NCBI GenBank assembly: GCA_013396915.1
Contig: VWZL01001368.1
Location: forward strand, 496,001 to 560,000
Direction: 5' to 3'
From: Stercorarius parasiticus
Lineage: Eukaryota; Chordata; Aves; Charadriiformes; Stercorariidae
Length of the DNA: 64,000 nucleotides
Positions 47,971 to 59,800 of this stretch are shown here, piece after piece (the first letter of the stretch is position 1; every line of letters begins with the position of its first letter). The notes under the pieces were generated by a model. It ran no database searches, was not told the DNA's origin, and saw nothing but the letters and a program-made list of their open reading frames with translations. Made by a program: the position numbers and the translations under genes.

Positions 47971-50900
47971 GCGTTCTTCCTCTGCTCCCTTTTATGAGAT
48001 GGACACCTGTTCGCTGGTCGAGGACCACCAAACAGCTATCAGATGGTAATAAACTTTTACAGTCACTACAGACCTGAGCTGGATTTGAACCAGCATCTTA
48101 GAGGTGCAAAAGCCTTATGTATAGCCCGTTATTAGTCCCTCGAGCTAGGTATTTCTCTGGTGAACGGTTTGTTACCCACCATAAACGCGAGCTTGGGATG
48201 CCAGCAGTCTCCAAAAGCAAGTATTACCGTGTACTCAGCAATATTTGGGTTCGGCGGAGAATTCATAGGGTAAGGGTGTGGGTCTGTGCCTGTATGCGTG
48301 TGTGTATGTTCTTTTTTTTTTTTTTTTCCCAAGGAAACATTAAAAATCAACCTTAAGGATGTGAGCTTAGTTTAAACATCAGCTGAAAAACAGCTGCTGA
48401 AAAGAGATATAATCTGTGAGCCAAAAAAGTGGGGCTGGGAGGAAGTTGAAATGAGAGATGTTTAGTTCACTAATGCTCCTGTGTGAGGATAAAAGGGTGA
48501 GATGTGGGGAATCTTCTCTGGCACGAGGTCCCACAAAGCGTTCTGGAAGATTCGGGTTAGCAGAATATGATCTCCCCATATGGCAGGTTTGAAAAAGTGG
48601 TGAAAGAAGTCCAAGCATATGCAGCAGTGATGTAACAGGGCCAGAGGGGTCAGGCACCTGTGACTTTCTAGCCACATTAAGTTCTTCAGAAGCTGCTTTT
48701 TGACTTAGCAGAGCAGAGTTTTCCATCACATATGTGTAAAACATTTCATCCATTACAGGTTTCTTGGCTCTTCTGGATTGATTTTGTTCATGTGTGGGGA
48801 AATTTAAGGAAACAAAACAACAACAAAAAAGCTTCTGAAACACATTTCTTCTCCTGTTTCAAAATTTATCACTCATCCCCTTGAAGCGCGAGACTCTTGT
48901 CTTGCATTTGAAAGGTCAGTGTTTTCAGTGCTGCGTTTTGTTGTGTGTTTGCATGCTGCTTAGCGCAATTAACACGCAGGGCTGCAGGAGCCTTCGCCTA
49001 TTGCTAGGTATCTTAGGTAGTGCTATAATACAGAACCACTAATAAATCACTGCTTTCTATCAACTCTAAAACTTTACAGACAAAATATGTGAACTCTTGC
49101 CACAGGCAAAAAAACAAATGCCGATCCCTCCTCATATCAAAAATGACTTAGAGCAGAGTTTTCCCCAGGTAGCTATAATCCTCAAATAATCCTCACTTGC
49201 TACAACAAAAATGACAGAAAAAATGTTCACTGTTGTAATGCAGCTGACTCTACCTTGCACTGGACTTGAGGATTGAGGAAAGGAGAGCATAAGGGGGCTC
49301 CAGGCAGCTATGTGGGGCTCAGAGCTCAACACAGACCTCAGGTTTTATGCAGGTTCAAGCCATCACCAAGGAGAGAATAAAAATGCAGCCTCTGGAGGAG
49401 CCCTGGCAGATCTTAGATTCCACATGTGACCACTAAAGGAAGGTACCGCAGCCTCCAGAGCAGGTTCCCACCAAGAATTCCACATCTTCCACCAGCTCGG
49501 ATCACTGTACAGGGTGACAGATGGGCAGGCACAAGCAGTAACACTAAAATACGTTAAAAATTTAGGAATTTAGGAAAACAGTGCATATACCACTCCCGCA
49601 ATAGATGTGGGAAGAGACAACCTGACACCACTGATCCTGAATCCTAACCTTTTGAAATTCATCCCTGCGTAAAAGTAAAGGTAACACTGATCTCCATTTT
49701 TCTGGTACTAGGGACTGAATCATCTTATCGTGCCTAAACTCTGAGCTTGTGCGTAATATTCCTGGCATCCAGAATGAGCTAGGGTCAGCATGGTCCCACA
49801 GCACACTGCCTCTTTCTCTCACCAGGGTCACTGCTCTGTATGCAGTTAGCCCATTCATGCCCCCTTTCAAGACAGCAAATTGAAGTAATTAATTCATTAT
49901 GCAGCACTTCAGAAAGCCAGTTATCAAGTTTTTCATAGCCAAAAAAGCCAAAGCTGTAAGACCATGGCTAGCACCTAGTCTTTAGACCCTCCTCCAGCTA
50001 GAAGAGGTACAGGAAACACAAGCCAGACTTTATAAATGCTATCGCCTCACCTTTTGAACCACCCTGAATTCACAAGTCCCTTAGTTTCAGGAGCACGTTA
50101 GGGAAAAAAATTCTCCTGTTAAACGAGGTGAATTCCCCTCTTGTTGACTCCCTCCTGCAATTCTAGCTGTATTTTATCCTGAACTGTATCACAACATGGG
50201 ATGCTTCATCACACTGTAATAGGTTCTTTAAGCCAGTCTAGGCAGTATCACAGGCATCAGGAGGCCAGTTTTAATCTGCACGCTTTCCCTTACCATGGCT
50301 ATGACCCTTGTTGCACCAATGCCACGCACAGATCAAGGCCTCGGCACAAAATTCCCTCTGATACCAAACCTCATCGCAGCTGATGGGAGTCCATGGACCA
50401 AGCTGCTCCCCTTGCCTGCACATAGATATAGGGTGGGAGAGGTGGGCTGAGATGTGAAAAGGTTTGCTGCCATTAATGGTTTTGGGGACAACGAGCATCA
50501 GACAGGAGCTGTGCCACAATTCACCCTCTTTCCATCGGTGGCAACATCCCAGTGCAAACTCTCCCCTACAACAACCACAAAGGGAAGCCCACAGACTGGT
50601 GAGTTGCCATCACCCACGTGCCCAGCAGCTCCACAGGGAGCCACCATACTGCCGAGGGAGCGGGGCGAGCCCCCCCATACCCCCACCCAGCGCTGAGCCC
50701 CACCAGCCGCCTCAGCCTGGGGCAGCGCCACAGGCCAGAATTAAGGCCATTCTCTGGCATTTGACATTGTTTGTGACAACACCCGCAAAGCATCACAAGT
50801 GGATACTATCAAGGATTACTATTTGTGTATTAGTGAGTCACAGTACGCCAGATTCATAAGAGCCAGATGTCACAGCTGACCCAGACAAGGCACTCAGACA

Positions 50901-51044
50901 GATCCCACGCGTTTCATGTGTCAGCCTTATATCCATTCATAAAACAGCTCCCTCCCAAAATATAAGTCTTGGGAAAATTTAAGATCATTATGCAATTCTA
51001 AGTCAAGTTTCAATCAGTTTCTTAGGTTTATTTTTCCCCTTTTC
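47971..51044. other. Gene-free unique DNA
   Basis: Contains a run of 16 T (48312-48327) after a TG-rich stretch. A G+C-rich patch at about 50630-50740 gives overlapping open frames on both strands with no domain. The minus-strand frame at 48379-48843 (154 codons) is not recognised. 48080-48091 (GGATTTGAACC) looks like a reversed tRNA B box, but no tRNA fold or SINE body was found. Confidence 0.55.
48312..48327. repeat. Poly-T run (16)
   Basis: Homopolymer next to a TG-rich stretch at 48276-48310. Confidence 0.85.
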
Positions 51045-51065
51045 TTTTTTTTTTTTTTTTTTTTT
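51045..51065. repeat. Poly-T run (about 21)
   Basis: The longest T run in the window. No retroposon body was recognised next to it. Confidence 0.85.
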
Positions 51066-53314
51066 ATTTTGGTCAACAGTGGTTAAAAGAAAGGAGGGGC
51101 AGGAAATGATGTCCATCACAGAGGAGGACATAAAAAATGAAAAATACGGGTAGGCAGGCTTGGAAAAATAACTTTTTTTCTGCTTTTCAAAATGTTACAG
51201 CTATAGAAACAATCTCCTGGACAAAGTCAGACAGATGTTTTTTTCTTCCCCCCCCCACTTTCTTTGGATGGAGTGACTTTCTCAAGAGCACAGCTGAAAA
51301 ACCTTTGGAAAAAAAAACACACACACAGTCTCAGGCGTTGGAGGTGTCTGGGGCTGAGGATTACAGAAGTTCAAATTGGCTCCCCCTGTCAAAATTACAG
51401 CTGCACAAAAGATGGTACAGCGTATCAGCCCAGGGCTCAAAAGGACTTTTTCCGGTTCTCAAGAACGACGCAGGTCTTGAGAAAACGCAGCTGTGCTGTG
51501 ATCAGCCAGGCTGTGCTGGCCAGCCGGGGCCTGCCCCCCACCGCCCCCCGCCCGCAGACGAATTCATAAGGATGCCAACCTGCTAAAGGGTGTGATTAAA
51601 GAATACCTCCCTGTGTGCATTTGTCGTTTAGGGATGATTTACTGTCAGGGCATACCCTTTGCGACTTCGTATAATATGTTTTCTTTGTTTTCACACTTCC
51701 CTCTTGAGACTTGAAATTTAATATCTATTCCAGCAAACAGAGTTCTTGCTCCCTTGCCCTCTCTGCCTCGCTCTTCCTCTCTTTCCAGTGTATTATCTTT
51801 GTCCGTTGCCCAGATGAAGTGAGCTGATTAAAATTTATGTGTATTGTCACCGAGGTGCTGTTTTAACTGTACAAATGCGTTTCAAGGCTGTTGCACTATT
51901 CAAACCCACCCCACTCGGGTGACCCTGCTAATCTCAAACTGCAGCCCTTGTCAGGTGATGACTGCTGAGGGATCCCTTTACAAGCTGCACCACACCATGG
52001 TTTCGTGGTTGTGCGTGTGTGTGCGTGTTGGGGTAAGGTTCCCGTGTGTTGCACTTGGACGCCGCAGCATCCGCCAGTCGAGTGCAGGTGGAGCAGTTCA
52101 GTGGTCTACACACAGCATGGATATTCTCAGTATGATCTGCCAGATATTTTTGCCTACATGTTTTAAACACCACGTTTCCCCTTCTCCCTTCCTTAAAAAC
52201 ACAGACGAGCTGACTGGTTATGGAGAGCCAGCTACATAGCTGGGTTTGCAACTCCTGAACAGATACACTAGGATAACATGGTCTGACTCTTGCACGTGCT
52301 GCTGTCTAACACATAAGTTTAACATCATGCTGAGGTCCTCAGAAACTATTAAGCAAGAGTAAATTACACTCTTCCATAGGAAAGGCAGCTAATCTATTCA
52401 TTTGAAATTCCCATTTTGATCACTGGACAAATGGCAGCGGTCCTGAGAACACAAAGATCCTGCTGATCACTCACTAGCTGCTCGAAACTTGTAGTCTGAT
52501 TCTCTTCTACAACTGCTCTTTCTGTACAGTAAGTTTTAAAGGAAATCTCTGCAATTTACAGATATGGGAGCACCTGAAAATTTTGGGTTCTTCCCTTGAT
52601 GACCATTTAGGTCCAAAAAATCTTGATTCCTCTAAACATTTTTCTTTCAAAACTACTGCCATTCCTTGTATTATATTCTGCCAACTCTAGAATTGATTAA
52701 CTACTATTGCCTGCCTGCCTTCCTTCTCGCTCAATAGTACCAATTATGCTGCTAAAAAAAAATCACCCTCCTCCCCCACCCATCTAATCACATTCTTCTC
52801 TTCAAATCCTTCTGTAGGCTTTTCTATATGCAGAGGAATTTTCTCACGCTTCCATGGTAATCTCCACTTCTGCCTATATCCCTCTTCTCCCTTATTTGTG
52901 CTCCCTGCCCGCTTGCCTAAAATTACTCCCCAAGATCCTTCTGGTGTCTTTCACGCATTGTTCCTGCCTTTGAGCTCCTCCTGACAAGATGGAGCTGTTT
53001 CCCATCTAGCTGTGCAGCAAATGGTCATCACCTTCTCACTCTTAACTTCTGGGAGGTATATCAGCCTGGAAACAGCCTGTGCAAACCACGTGTATCTAGA
53101 GATATGTATTTTATACGTAAAATATTAGAATGCTCTCAGGCTAGGTCATCTTCCAGATAACAGACGCATTATCTGAGCAGCATTTCCTCTGAAATTTAAA
53201 ATACTGCCTTAGATTACTTGTAACTTGATGAAAAAAAATTAGCTGTGTAACCACATTTTTCTTTTTGCACTGAAATTTCTCTCATTCAGTTCATGGGTAG
53301 TTGCAAAGCATAAA
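51066..53314. other. Gene-free unique DNA with a C-rich patch
   Basis: Overlapping open frames at 51137-51586 and 51264-51569, and at 51844-52239 with 51934-52251 opposite, occupy G+C-richer DNA and show no domain. The C-rich patch at 51534-51553 is listed separately. Confidence 0.55.
51534..51553 (-). repeat. C-rich tract, G-quadruplex possible on minus strand
   Basis: CCCCCCACCGCCCCCCGCCC gives G runs of 3, 6 and 6 on the minus strand with short spacers. That is enough for four G-triplets. Confidence 0.55.
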
Positions 53315-53405
53315 CCTGCCACTAGATATACTGTGCCACCTTTGGCAAGTCACTTTATTTTCCACTCTAGTTTGAGTCCTTCTGTAAAGTAGATGAGAGC
53401 AGCTG
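53315..53405 (+). repeat. MIR/L2-like ancient SINE relic
   Basis: 'aacctgccactagatatact', then 'cctttggcaagtcacttt', 'ttccactctagtttgagtcc' and 'ttctgtaaagtagatgagag'. This matches the forward MIR/L2 order ('tgccacttactagctgtgt..cttgggcaagtcactt..cctcagtttcctcatctgtaaaatg'). The orientation is opposite to the copies at 16.2, 38.1 and 47.8 kb. Confidence 0.7.
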
Positions 53406-56400
53406 TTTCCCAGGCCAGCAGTGATGAAGCATCTAATCAATGACATTTATCTGTTTGGTCCATTTATAAATTCTTCAAAGCTGATCTAGGCCTTGGTATA
53501 TCAAGGTACGTTGCCAGGTACAATGAAACCTCCAATCTCAGTCAGTACTAGTGTAACATATCTATAACAACAGCATCATGAAAATTAATTAATATTTTTC
53601 CAGTGCTCTGAGCATGGAAAACACTGCATAAGTGCCAACAAGGTGCTTTGTTTGCTTTCGGTCAGGGCCAGTCCATGGCAGGAGTAGTAGTAAAATGTGT
53701 TGAATAAATCATTTACCAGGAACTGTTCAGTCAGATCCCAGTATTATTACTGGAGTCAACCGCATGCAATTAAATATATTAAAACATTTACAGTCCTTAT
53801 TTCAAATGATATATTCTGGATTACTCTCAAAATATTCTCAAATTCATACCATTGGGTTTTACAGCAGCTATATTGTGTAAAGATTACATTAAGTAGACGC
53901 CATAATACAGCAATAGTATTTTTGATCTGTGATCTTGAGAGCATATTGCATGTGGCATATGTTTTTCTTTTTTTCCCCCAAAATGATTATCCTTGATAAC
54001 AAAACTCTTGGAAACACTTGGAGATGAGGGGGATTTTCTACTGCTGCTAACTCATTTCGAAGCCAACTTGAAACGTAGGCTGACAATCTTCTGTATCATT
54101 TTTCCTTTATTTTTTTCTGAGCAGATAAAGGATTAAATCTGATACTTATGAATGTATAGATTATTAACACCATTTATACCCAGGAACAATGTTTCCAAAC
54201 TCCCCTACTGCTTTTCTTTTAAGCTTTGTGTATAAGTTCAGTTCTCATGGAAGTGGGGAGGGGTAACATCTGATATCACTGACTAAAGTCAATATAGTAG
54301 AAGCAGATGCTGTGCTAGCTTCTACTCAAAGCTTTGCCAGTACTTTTGATCCAGTTTGTTATATCCTCTCCCATACCAAGTCTTATCTCTTTCCTGACTA
54401 GATCAGCAGTTGTCTGTTAGCACAAGTTATGTAGGAGAGCTCTGTAGTTTGCCAAACGTCCTGCGCAAATTAGAAGGAGCTCTAAAAAATAAGGTAATCA
54501 TGCTTGCGATCAAAAGTTATAAACGCCAGACCCTTTGCTCTTCTCCAAGACCTGCTAGCTGAGATCTCAAAGCAGAAGCATAACAACGGTGATATTCTAG
54601 TGCGGTTGGTCCCCCTCGTTTACACCTATACTGCACGTGTGTGTGGAGAAGACCTTTCATAAGCCTACTGGAAGAAGCAGGGCCAGAAGCACAAGTGCCA
54701 GATTCCCCCTGAACCTTTTACACCAGTACAAACCATGCTACCAGCATTTGGCATGTAGCAAAGTGCTACCAGATCGAAACGATCACATTTTGTCTTGCTG
54801 TGAAATCGCAGATGGCGACCTGCGGGCTCAGCACCACTCTTTCCTTTATGTCAATCGTGCTACAGGCAGAAATGGTCTCTCTTATGTCGTAACTGGGAAC
54901 TCTACATTAGCATTATACAAGGATACTGAATGGTATGCCCTCTTACACAGCCTTAAATGTCCACACTTCCTTCTATCTCGTTTCCAATGTCATATAATTT
55001 GCTAAGCTAATCATTTGCACCAAACAAGGCAGAGATGTAGGAGGAAACAAGCAGCATGTGATCACATAGTTAGAGCCTATGCTAATGTGTATATTCATGG
55101 TGTACATGGGGCCAAATGAGGGCAGGAGAGACTGCTTTAATATTCCACTTTCTATAGTTACCCAGATCCAAATGGCACCAAATCAAAGACAGTTATACTA
55201 ATTCTCAGGATTCATTTGGGGAAAAGACAGCGTAGCATATGCTCACTGTCAAATACTGAGGAGACTGGCACTATACACGCTTTTCCCAGCATTATCATGA
55301 TAGGGATTATGGACGCAAGAACGAATTATCTTAAGTCAGCTGCTCCTTAGTAACCACCCCCGTGAATGCTATCAACACATTATAGATGTGTTATAGCTTA
55401 TTCTTCTTTCACCTAGGAGTAAACAGCCTTGAATTACCTCACCACCATTTACACAAGGACAATTACACACTGGATACATGGTAGACAGGCATCCTATGGA
55501 AGCCTTCTCTAATTGGGAAACTCAAGGAACAGGTTTTAAATCAATTAGAGTAAGCAAAAGTTCATCTTTGATTCAAGAAAAACATAAATTCAATAAAAAC
55601 ACTTGTGTGTGTGCACTCAGCTAACCCCTCTTCTTAGCCACTCCACAATGGGACCATTATCTTCTTGGGCCCACTCCAGGTGCGATTAAGAAAAAAACAC
55701 TACTTTATTTTATTGGCTACCTGTGGCATTATCTACATGGTTCCTTACATATTCTTGCAAAGGGCATGGCTCCTGTCAAAGACGACATGGGGCTAACGTG
55801 GCTTGATGTCGTATAGTAATTACAGTTTGCTTAAAAATATTGAAATCCAATATGCTCAAAGCCACCAGAATAGGCAAAAATGTTCAAAGTTTAAGAAAGT
55901 TTAAACACTTCCTGCTTGTAGGACCTTCACAGAACTAGCAGGTACCGTAAACCTCACCTTAACTAGAATACCCAATCTACTGCAAAGCCTAACTTTTTTA
56001 AGGGAGATCACAGCAATAAAAGAACCTTTCATGTTGAATGTGCCTCTCTGTTTTATCTTCCACCACTACCACAAAGAACCTCTGTTAAATCATTAAAGAT
56101 AAGTCAGAAGATAGAATCTTCAGGAATTCAGTTATTGGAAGACTAGCAAACAGGAAAGTTTAATTCTCATCGGCTCCGATTCCTGTAGACTTTGCTAACA
56201 CAGCTCCCACCCTGCTGCTTACCACAGCTAAGACTGCATCAATATGCCTATTATAAATGTCATATTTCCAGTACTTACAGCTCAGCTGTTGGTATTTTCC
56301 TTTGGACTAGCCATGGAAATTCAAGCCCATAACCTTAGAGCATGTATAAATGCTCCATTTACTCACAGAAAACCTTTACTGCCAGCTACCTAAACAGAAA

Positions 56401-58688
56401 GCTTGAGGAACAACAGCTAAAAAGGACTCCCTACAACATCAGCTTTAACCACCTGTTGCTGCAGGCAGTTTCAAAGTATAATCCTAAACATGGCAATAGA
56501 TCAGGCCACAATATAGTCTGATTAGAAGTGACTCAATATCTTTTTTAACTTTCCAAGATCGCTGTTTAGCAGTGGTGTTTTAAAATACCTACGATCACTT
56601 CAGCACATCATAGCCCATAACAGTTCCAAAGGAGAGCGGTAGAAAAACAGCCCTTGACTCAAGAGCTCTCAGATTAATTTGTGCTGTGGTCGCACATGTA
56701 GCCACAGCAAATTCACAGTGGTCACAGTTGCCAGACACACAACAGAGTAATAAAAAGTGAGTTTTTACATGGTGGTTGCACACAAAGTCCCTGGTGGCTG
56801 CGTTTGGGAATTGCCGGTTTAGCAAATGCAACTCTTAAGGAGACTGGGAGCCTCAGTTCCTCTCTTGGTTCAAAGACAAATTCACTTGGAGAAGTCATCT
56901 TTGCGTGCTATACTTGTTTAACTTGCCAGTTCCTCCCTCGATACAGCACCTCCCTCTGTGCGGGGCTGTGGGGTGAGCTTTTTCTGTCAATGACGGGAAT
57001 TGACGGCATGACTAAACACTGCACAAGCTCCCGTAGAAAAAGAAGAGCCACCTTTGCAGTTAAATATTTACTGAATTCTGTACCAGTTTTTCCTCTCTTC
57101 ATTTGACAGTTCATGGTAAAGTCAGCACTTGTATGAAAAGCACAGTTCTTAGTTGAGTCTGAAACCAGTTCAACTCAGGAACCCATAGTACAAGCTTTCT
57201 AACAGGACCTTACAGACGTGGTTCAACACTGACTTACATACCCCTCACTGCTGGATGGAAAAATAAAGAAATAAACCACAGCAATGTATCAACTGGCATC
57301 ATTTTGGCACCCACCTCAAGAATGTTGTGAGACCCAGGACTGATGCCTAAGAGGCTTCTCTAATCCACTAAATGCATGTTCTCAAATGACCTTTTGCTAC
57401 TAAAGAAAACTCACCAATTAAAAAAAGCAATCCCTGCCTACTCAGTCCTGGACCATGTCACTGTGACTCTCACCGTAATGGCGTTTAATGCCATTTAATA
57501 CCAAATGTGGTGACAGAGTTTATCATTAAAGTCACTTTTCCAGGACTGAGCCATCAATTCATTTCAGCAGTCGCCTTTTCTCATAGAACAAATTATCACC
57601 AAAAATGCAAAGTATTTGCCTCTTCCAGCAACAGATGGTCCTCAGACAACAGAGAACTGAGTCTTATCAATAACACTCTCAGCTATGCAGGGAAAAGAAA
57701 GCTTCCTGAGCTACAATGTAAAGTACCATTTACTGCCGCAAGGGAATGCTTGGCGGGGCCAGAGCTCCTACAGCACGCTGGCTTGAAACAGGAGCTACAA
57801 GATCCTGGGAGGCCAATTCATGCAGATTTTTCCAACCTATGGAATATGATTCCATGGGGGGAGAGAGGGGAAGAAGGAATGTAATTGTGAGTTAAAAAGC
57901 AGTGTTGCATTTTAAAGGGGAGATAGGGTTTGGCTGATGGTGGAAAGGTGGTGGAAAGGAACTCAGGCACCTTGCCGCAGGAGCGGCGTGGCTGGAGGAG
58001 CACTCCTGTGTGGCAGGGAATTGAGCCAGGGTACAGCTCACAGGTACAGTGATGACAGAAAACACTGGAGAAGTAGCAAAGACTCCGATACATGAAGAAA
58101 CCGCTTTTCCCAGCTGTCCCCTAATGAAGATGCTTGCAATTTCATTCTAAAAAGGGGGGACATGGGAGGAAGAGAAGGAGGAGGAGTGGGCACTCTTTCT
58201 CATTAAAATCCTTCCTTAGGCTGCCAACTACACACCCACACTCTAACTGCCTATTTATTTGCTGTGGCTGGGTGGTTTCAGTACATAGAAAAAGAGAATC
58301 GGCACAGGAAACCCAGGGCCTTTACTTGCATTTTGCCTGCACGGACCACCAAAGCTCTAACCCAACACAGGCTGGCCTTTGCACTGACCCTTGCAGAGGG
58401 CAGCAGTCCCAGAGACCACAGTGTAAAAAAATGTGTGATATTAACATCAGTACCACAAGTATGGTTGTTATTAGTGGGATTTTACACTCTTTTGTACTTC
58501 TCACCCCAAAGACACTCCCTTTCCCTTTGAAGCAGCAGCCCTTCCTCCTCTCCTGCTTCCACACACACATCCCTGCCATAACTCTGTTCCCAGTAAAAGG
58601 GAAAGAAAAGGCAGTGAACATTGTTGAATTAGACAGAAAATGTTTGTTTCTTCTCATGGGAAAGGCCTAGTCTTTTTCAGCTAGCCCA
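53406..58688. other. Gene-free unique DNA
   Basis: No exon or named repeat. Open frames at 54637-55005 (122 codons), 57507-57884 (125) and 58134-58670 (178) have no domain and no plausible splice context. The 178-codon frame is antisense to another open frame of 111 codons. Confidence 0.6.
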
Positions 58689-58710
58689 AATATGGTCTTG
58701 TGACCATATT
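58689..58710. repeat. Small perfect hairpin
   Basis: AATATGGTC (58689-58697) and GACCATATT (58702-58710) form a 9-bp stem with the 4-base loop TTGT. Confidence 0.9.
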
Positions 58711-58747
58711 CATGTGATAGTTGAACTAATCTTGTGATAGTTGAACT
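58711..58747 (+). repeat. 17-bp direct repeat, period 20
   Basis: CATGTGATAGTTGAACT (58711-58727) and CTTGTGATAGTTGAACT (58731-58747) differ at one base. The pair abuts the hairpin at 58689-58710. Confidence 0.9.
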
Positions 58748-59129
58748 TTTTAGAAGAACCTAAAAGTTGTTCTTCCAAGGAGTTATTCTAAATTGAGAGT
58801 CTGCTCCCTTTCAAAATCAGAGGCACAAGTGGTATCGGAATTGAGGGAGGCAACATCTCACTACCCCCACACCTGAGAAAAATCTGAAGTTCAGGTTAGT
58901 CTCTTCACTCCTACTGCCCCTCAGCCTCTTTTTCTCTGACTGGCAGAAGAGCGGGCTCAGTAAAGGATTTGAAACTTTTCTTACATTTTATACTCATATT
59001 TCTTTTATGCAGTTGCTTTCAAAGCACACCTGTTTCTAGTAGCCTTCTCCATTAAAAATAATGCTTGTTTCTGAGCTGAATTCAAAATGGAGGACAGACT
59101 GTTTGTGGAAAGGCTCCTCTCTCGGTCTT

Positions 59130-59165
59130 ATTAAAAAAAAAAAAAACCAAAAAAAAACCCAAAAC
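59130..59165. repeat. A-rich tract with CC/CCC breaks
   Basis: Two long A runs separated by CC and followed by CCC. It resembles the other A/C tracts of the window. Confidence 0.85.
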
Positions 59166-59737
59166 AATGTCACATTCTGGGTCTGCTCTAGGTTAATCCC
59201 CCAGTTCTAAGTGCCCAGCCTGGGGCTGAGCACGGCGGCAGCTCATTTTCAGGCACCTGACCCTCACAATCCAAACTGCAGCTCTCGGTTAGTTGCTTGA
59301 ACTTCCTATTTCCTGGATGGAGAGACTTGTGTCACGAGTGGATTCCACCACAACCCACATGGTGAGAGAAAAGCCACCAAAGTTAGCCATGACAGCTATT
59401 TGTTCTATGTGCCTTCAGAAAGGGGAGCGTAAAGACCTATCTTGACAGCTACTGAGCTGCAAGGTGCAGTAGCAGGCAAGAAGGTCTCGAGTGACATGGA
59501 AGTCTTGAGGATGAAATAGATAGGCAGGGGTCAAGTTGTGAAGAAGCATCTTCTTGTGACCAGCTAACACTTGCTGCTAAACTAGGAAAATCACCAAATT
59601 GGCTGGAAGCAACAAGCAACCTGGTGAGACATGGTGTAGGGGGGAACTATATACGCTTTTAAAGATTTCTGTTCTGTCTGATATCATTACTTTGAGCTCT
59701 TTCTAATTAAAAAAGTTCTTGGCTTTTATTTTAGTCA

Positions 59738-59800
59738 TGTTTGGGTTTGGTTTGGGTTTTTTTTTCTGTTTGTTTGTTTTGGGGTTTTTTTTGTTTGTTT
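59738..59800. repeat. T/G-rich low-complexity tract
   Basis: TTTGGG and GTTTGTTT units plus long T runs. It is the complement of the A/C-rich tracts at 1480, 13121 and 43174, and it drives the spurious open frame at 59741-59995. Confidence 0.85.

Noticed and set aside
48080..48091. GGATTTGAACC, resembling a reversed tRNA B box
   Set aside because: No A box at the right distance and no cloverleaf could be traced. At best a worn SINE head.
48379..48843. 154-codon minus-strand open frame
   Set aside because: Product unlike any family I know, and another frame is open on the same strand. Probably chance.
57507..57884. 125-codon open frame with a plausible-looking C-terminus
   Set aside because: No domain, no splice signals that I could pair, and composition of translated intergenic DNA.
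58134..58670. 178-codon plus-strand open frame
   Set aside because: Other open frames overlap it on the same and the opposite strand (58264-58530 and 58322-58657). No domain and no splice context.
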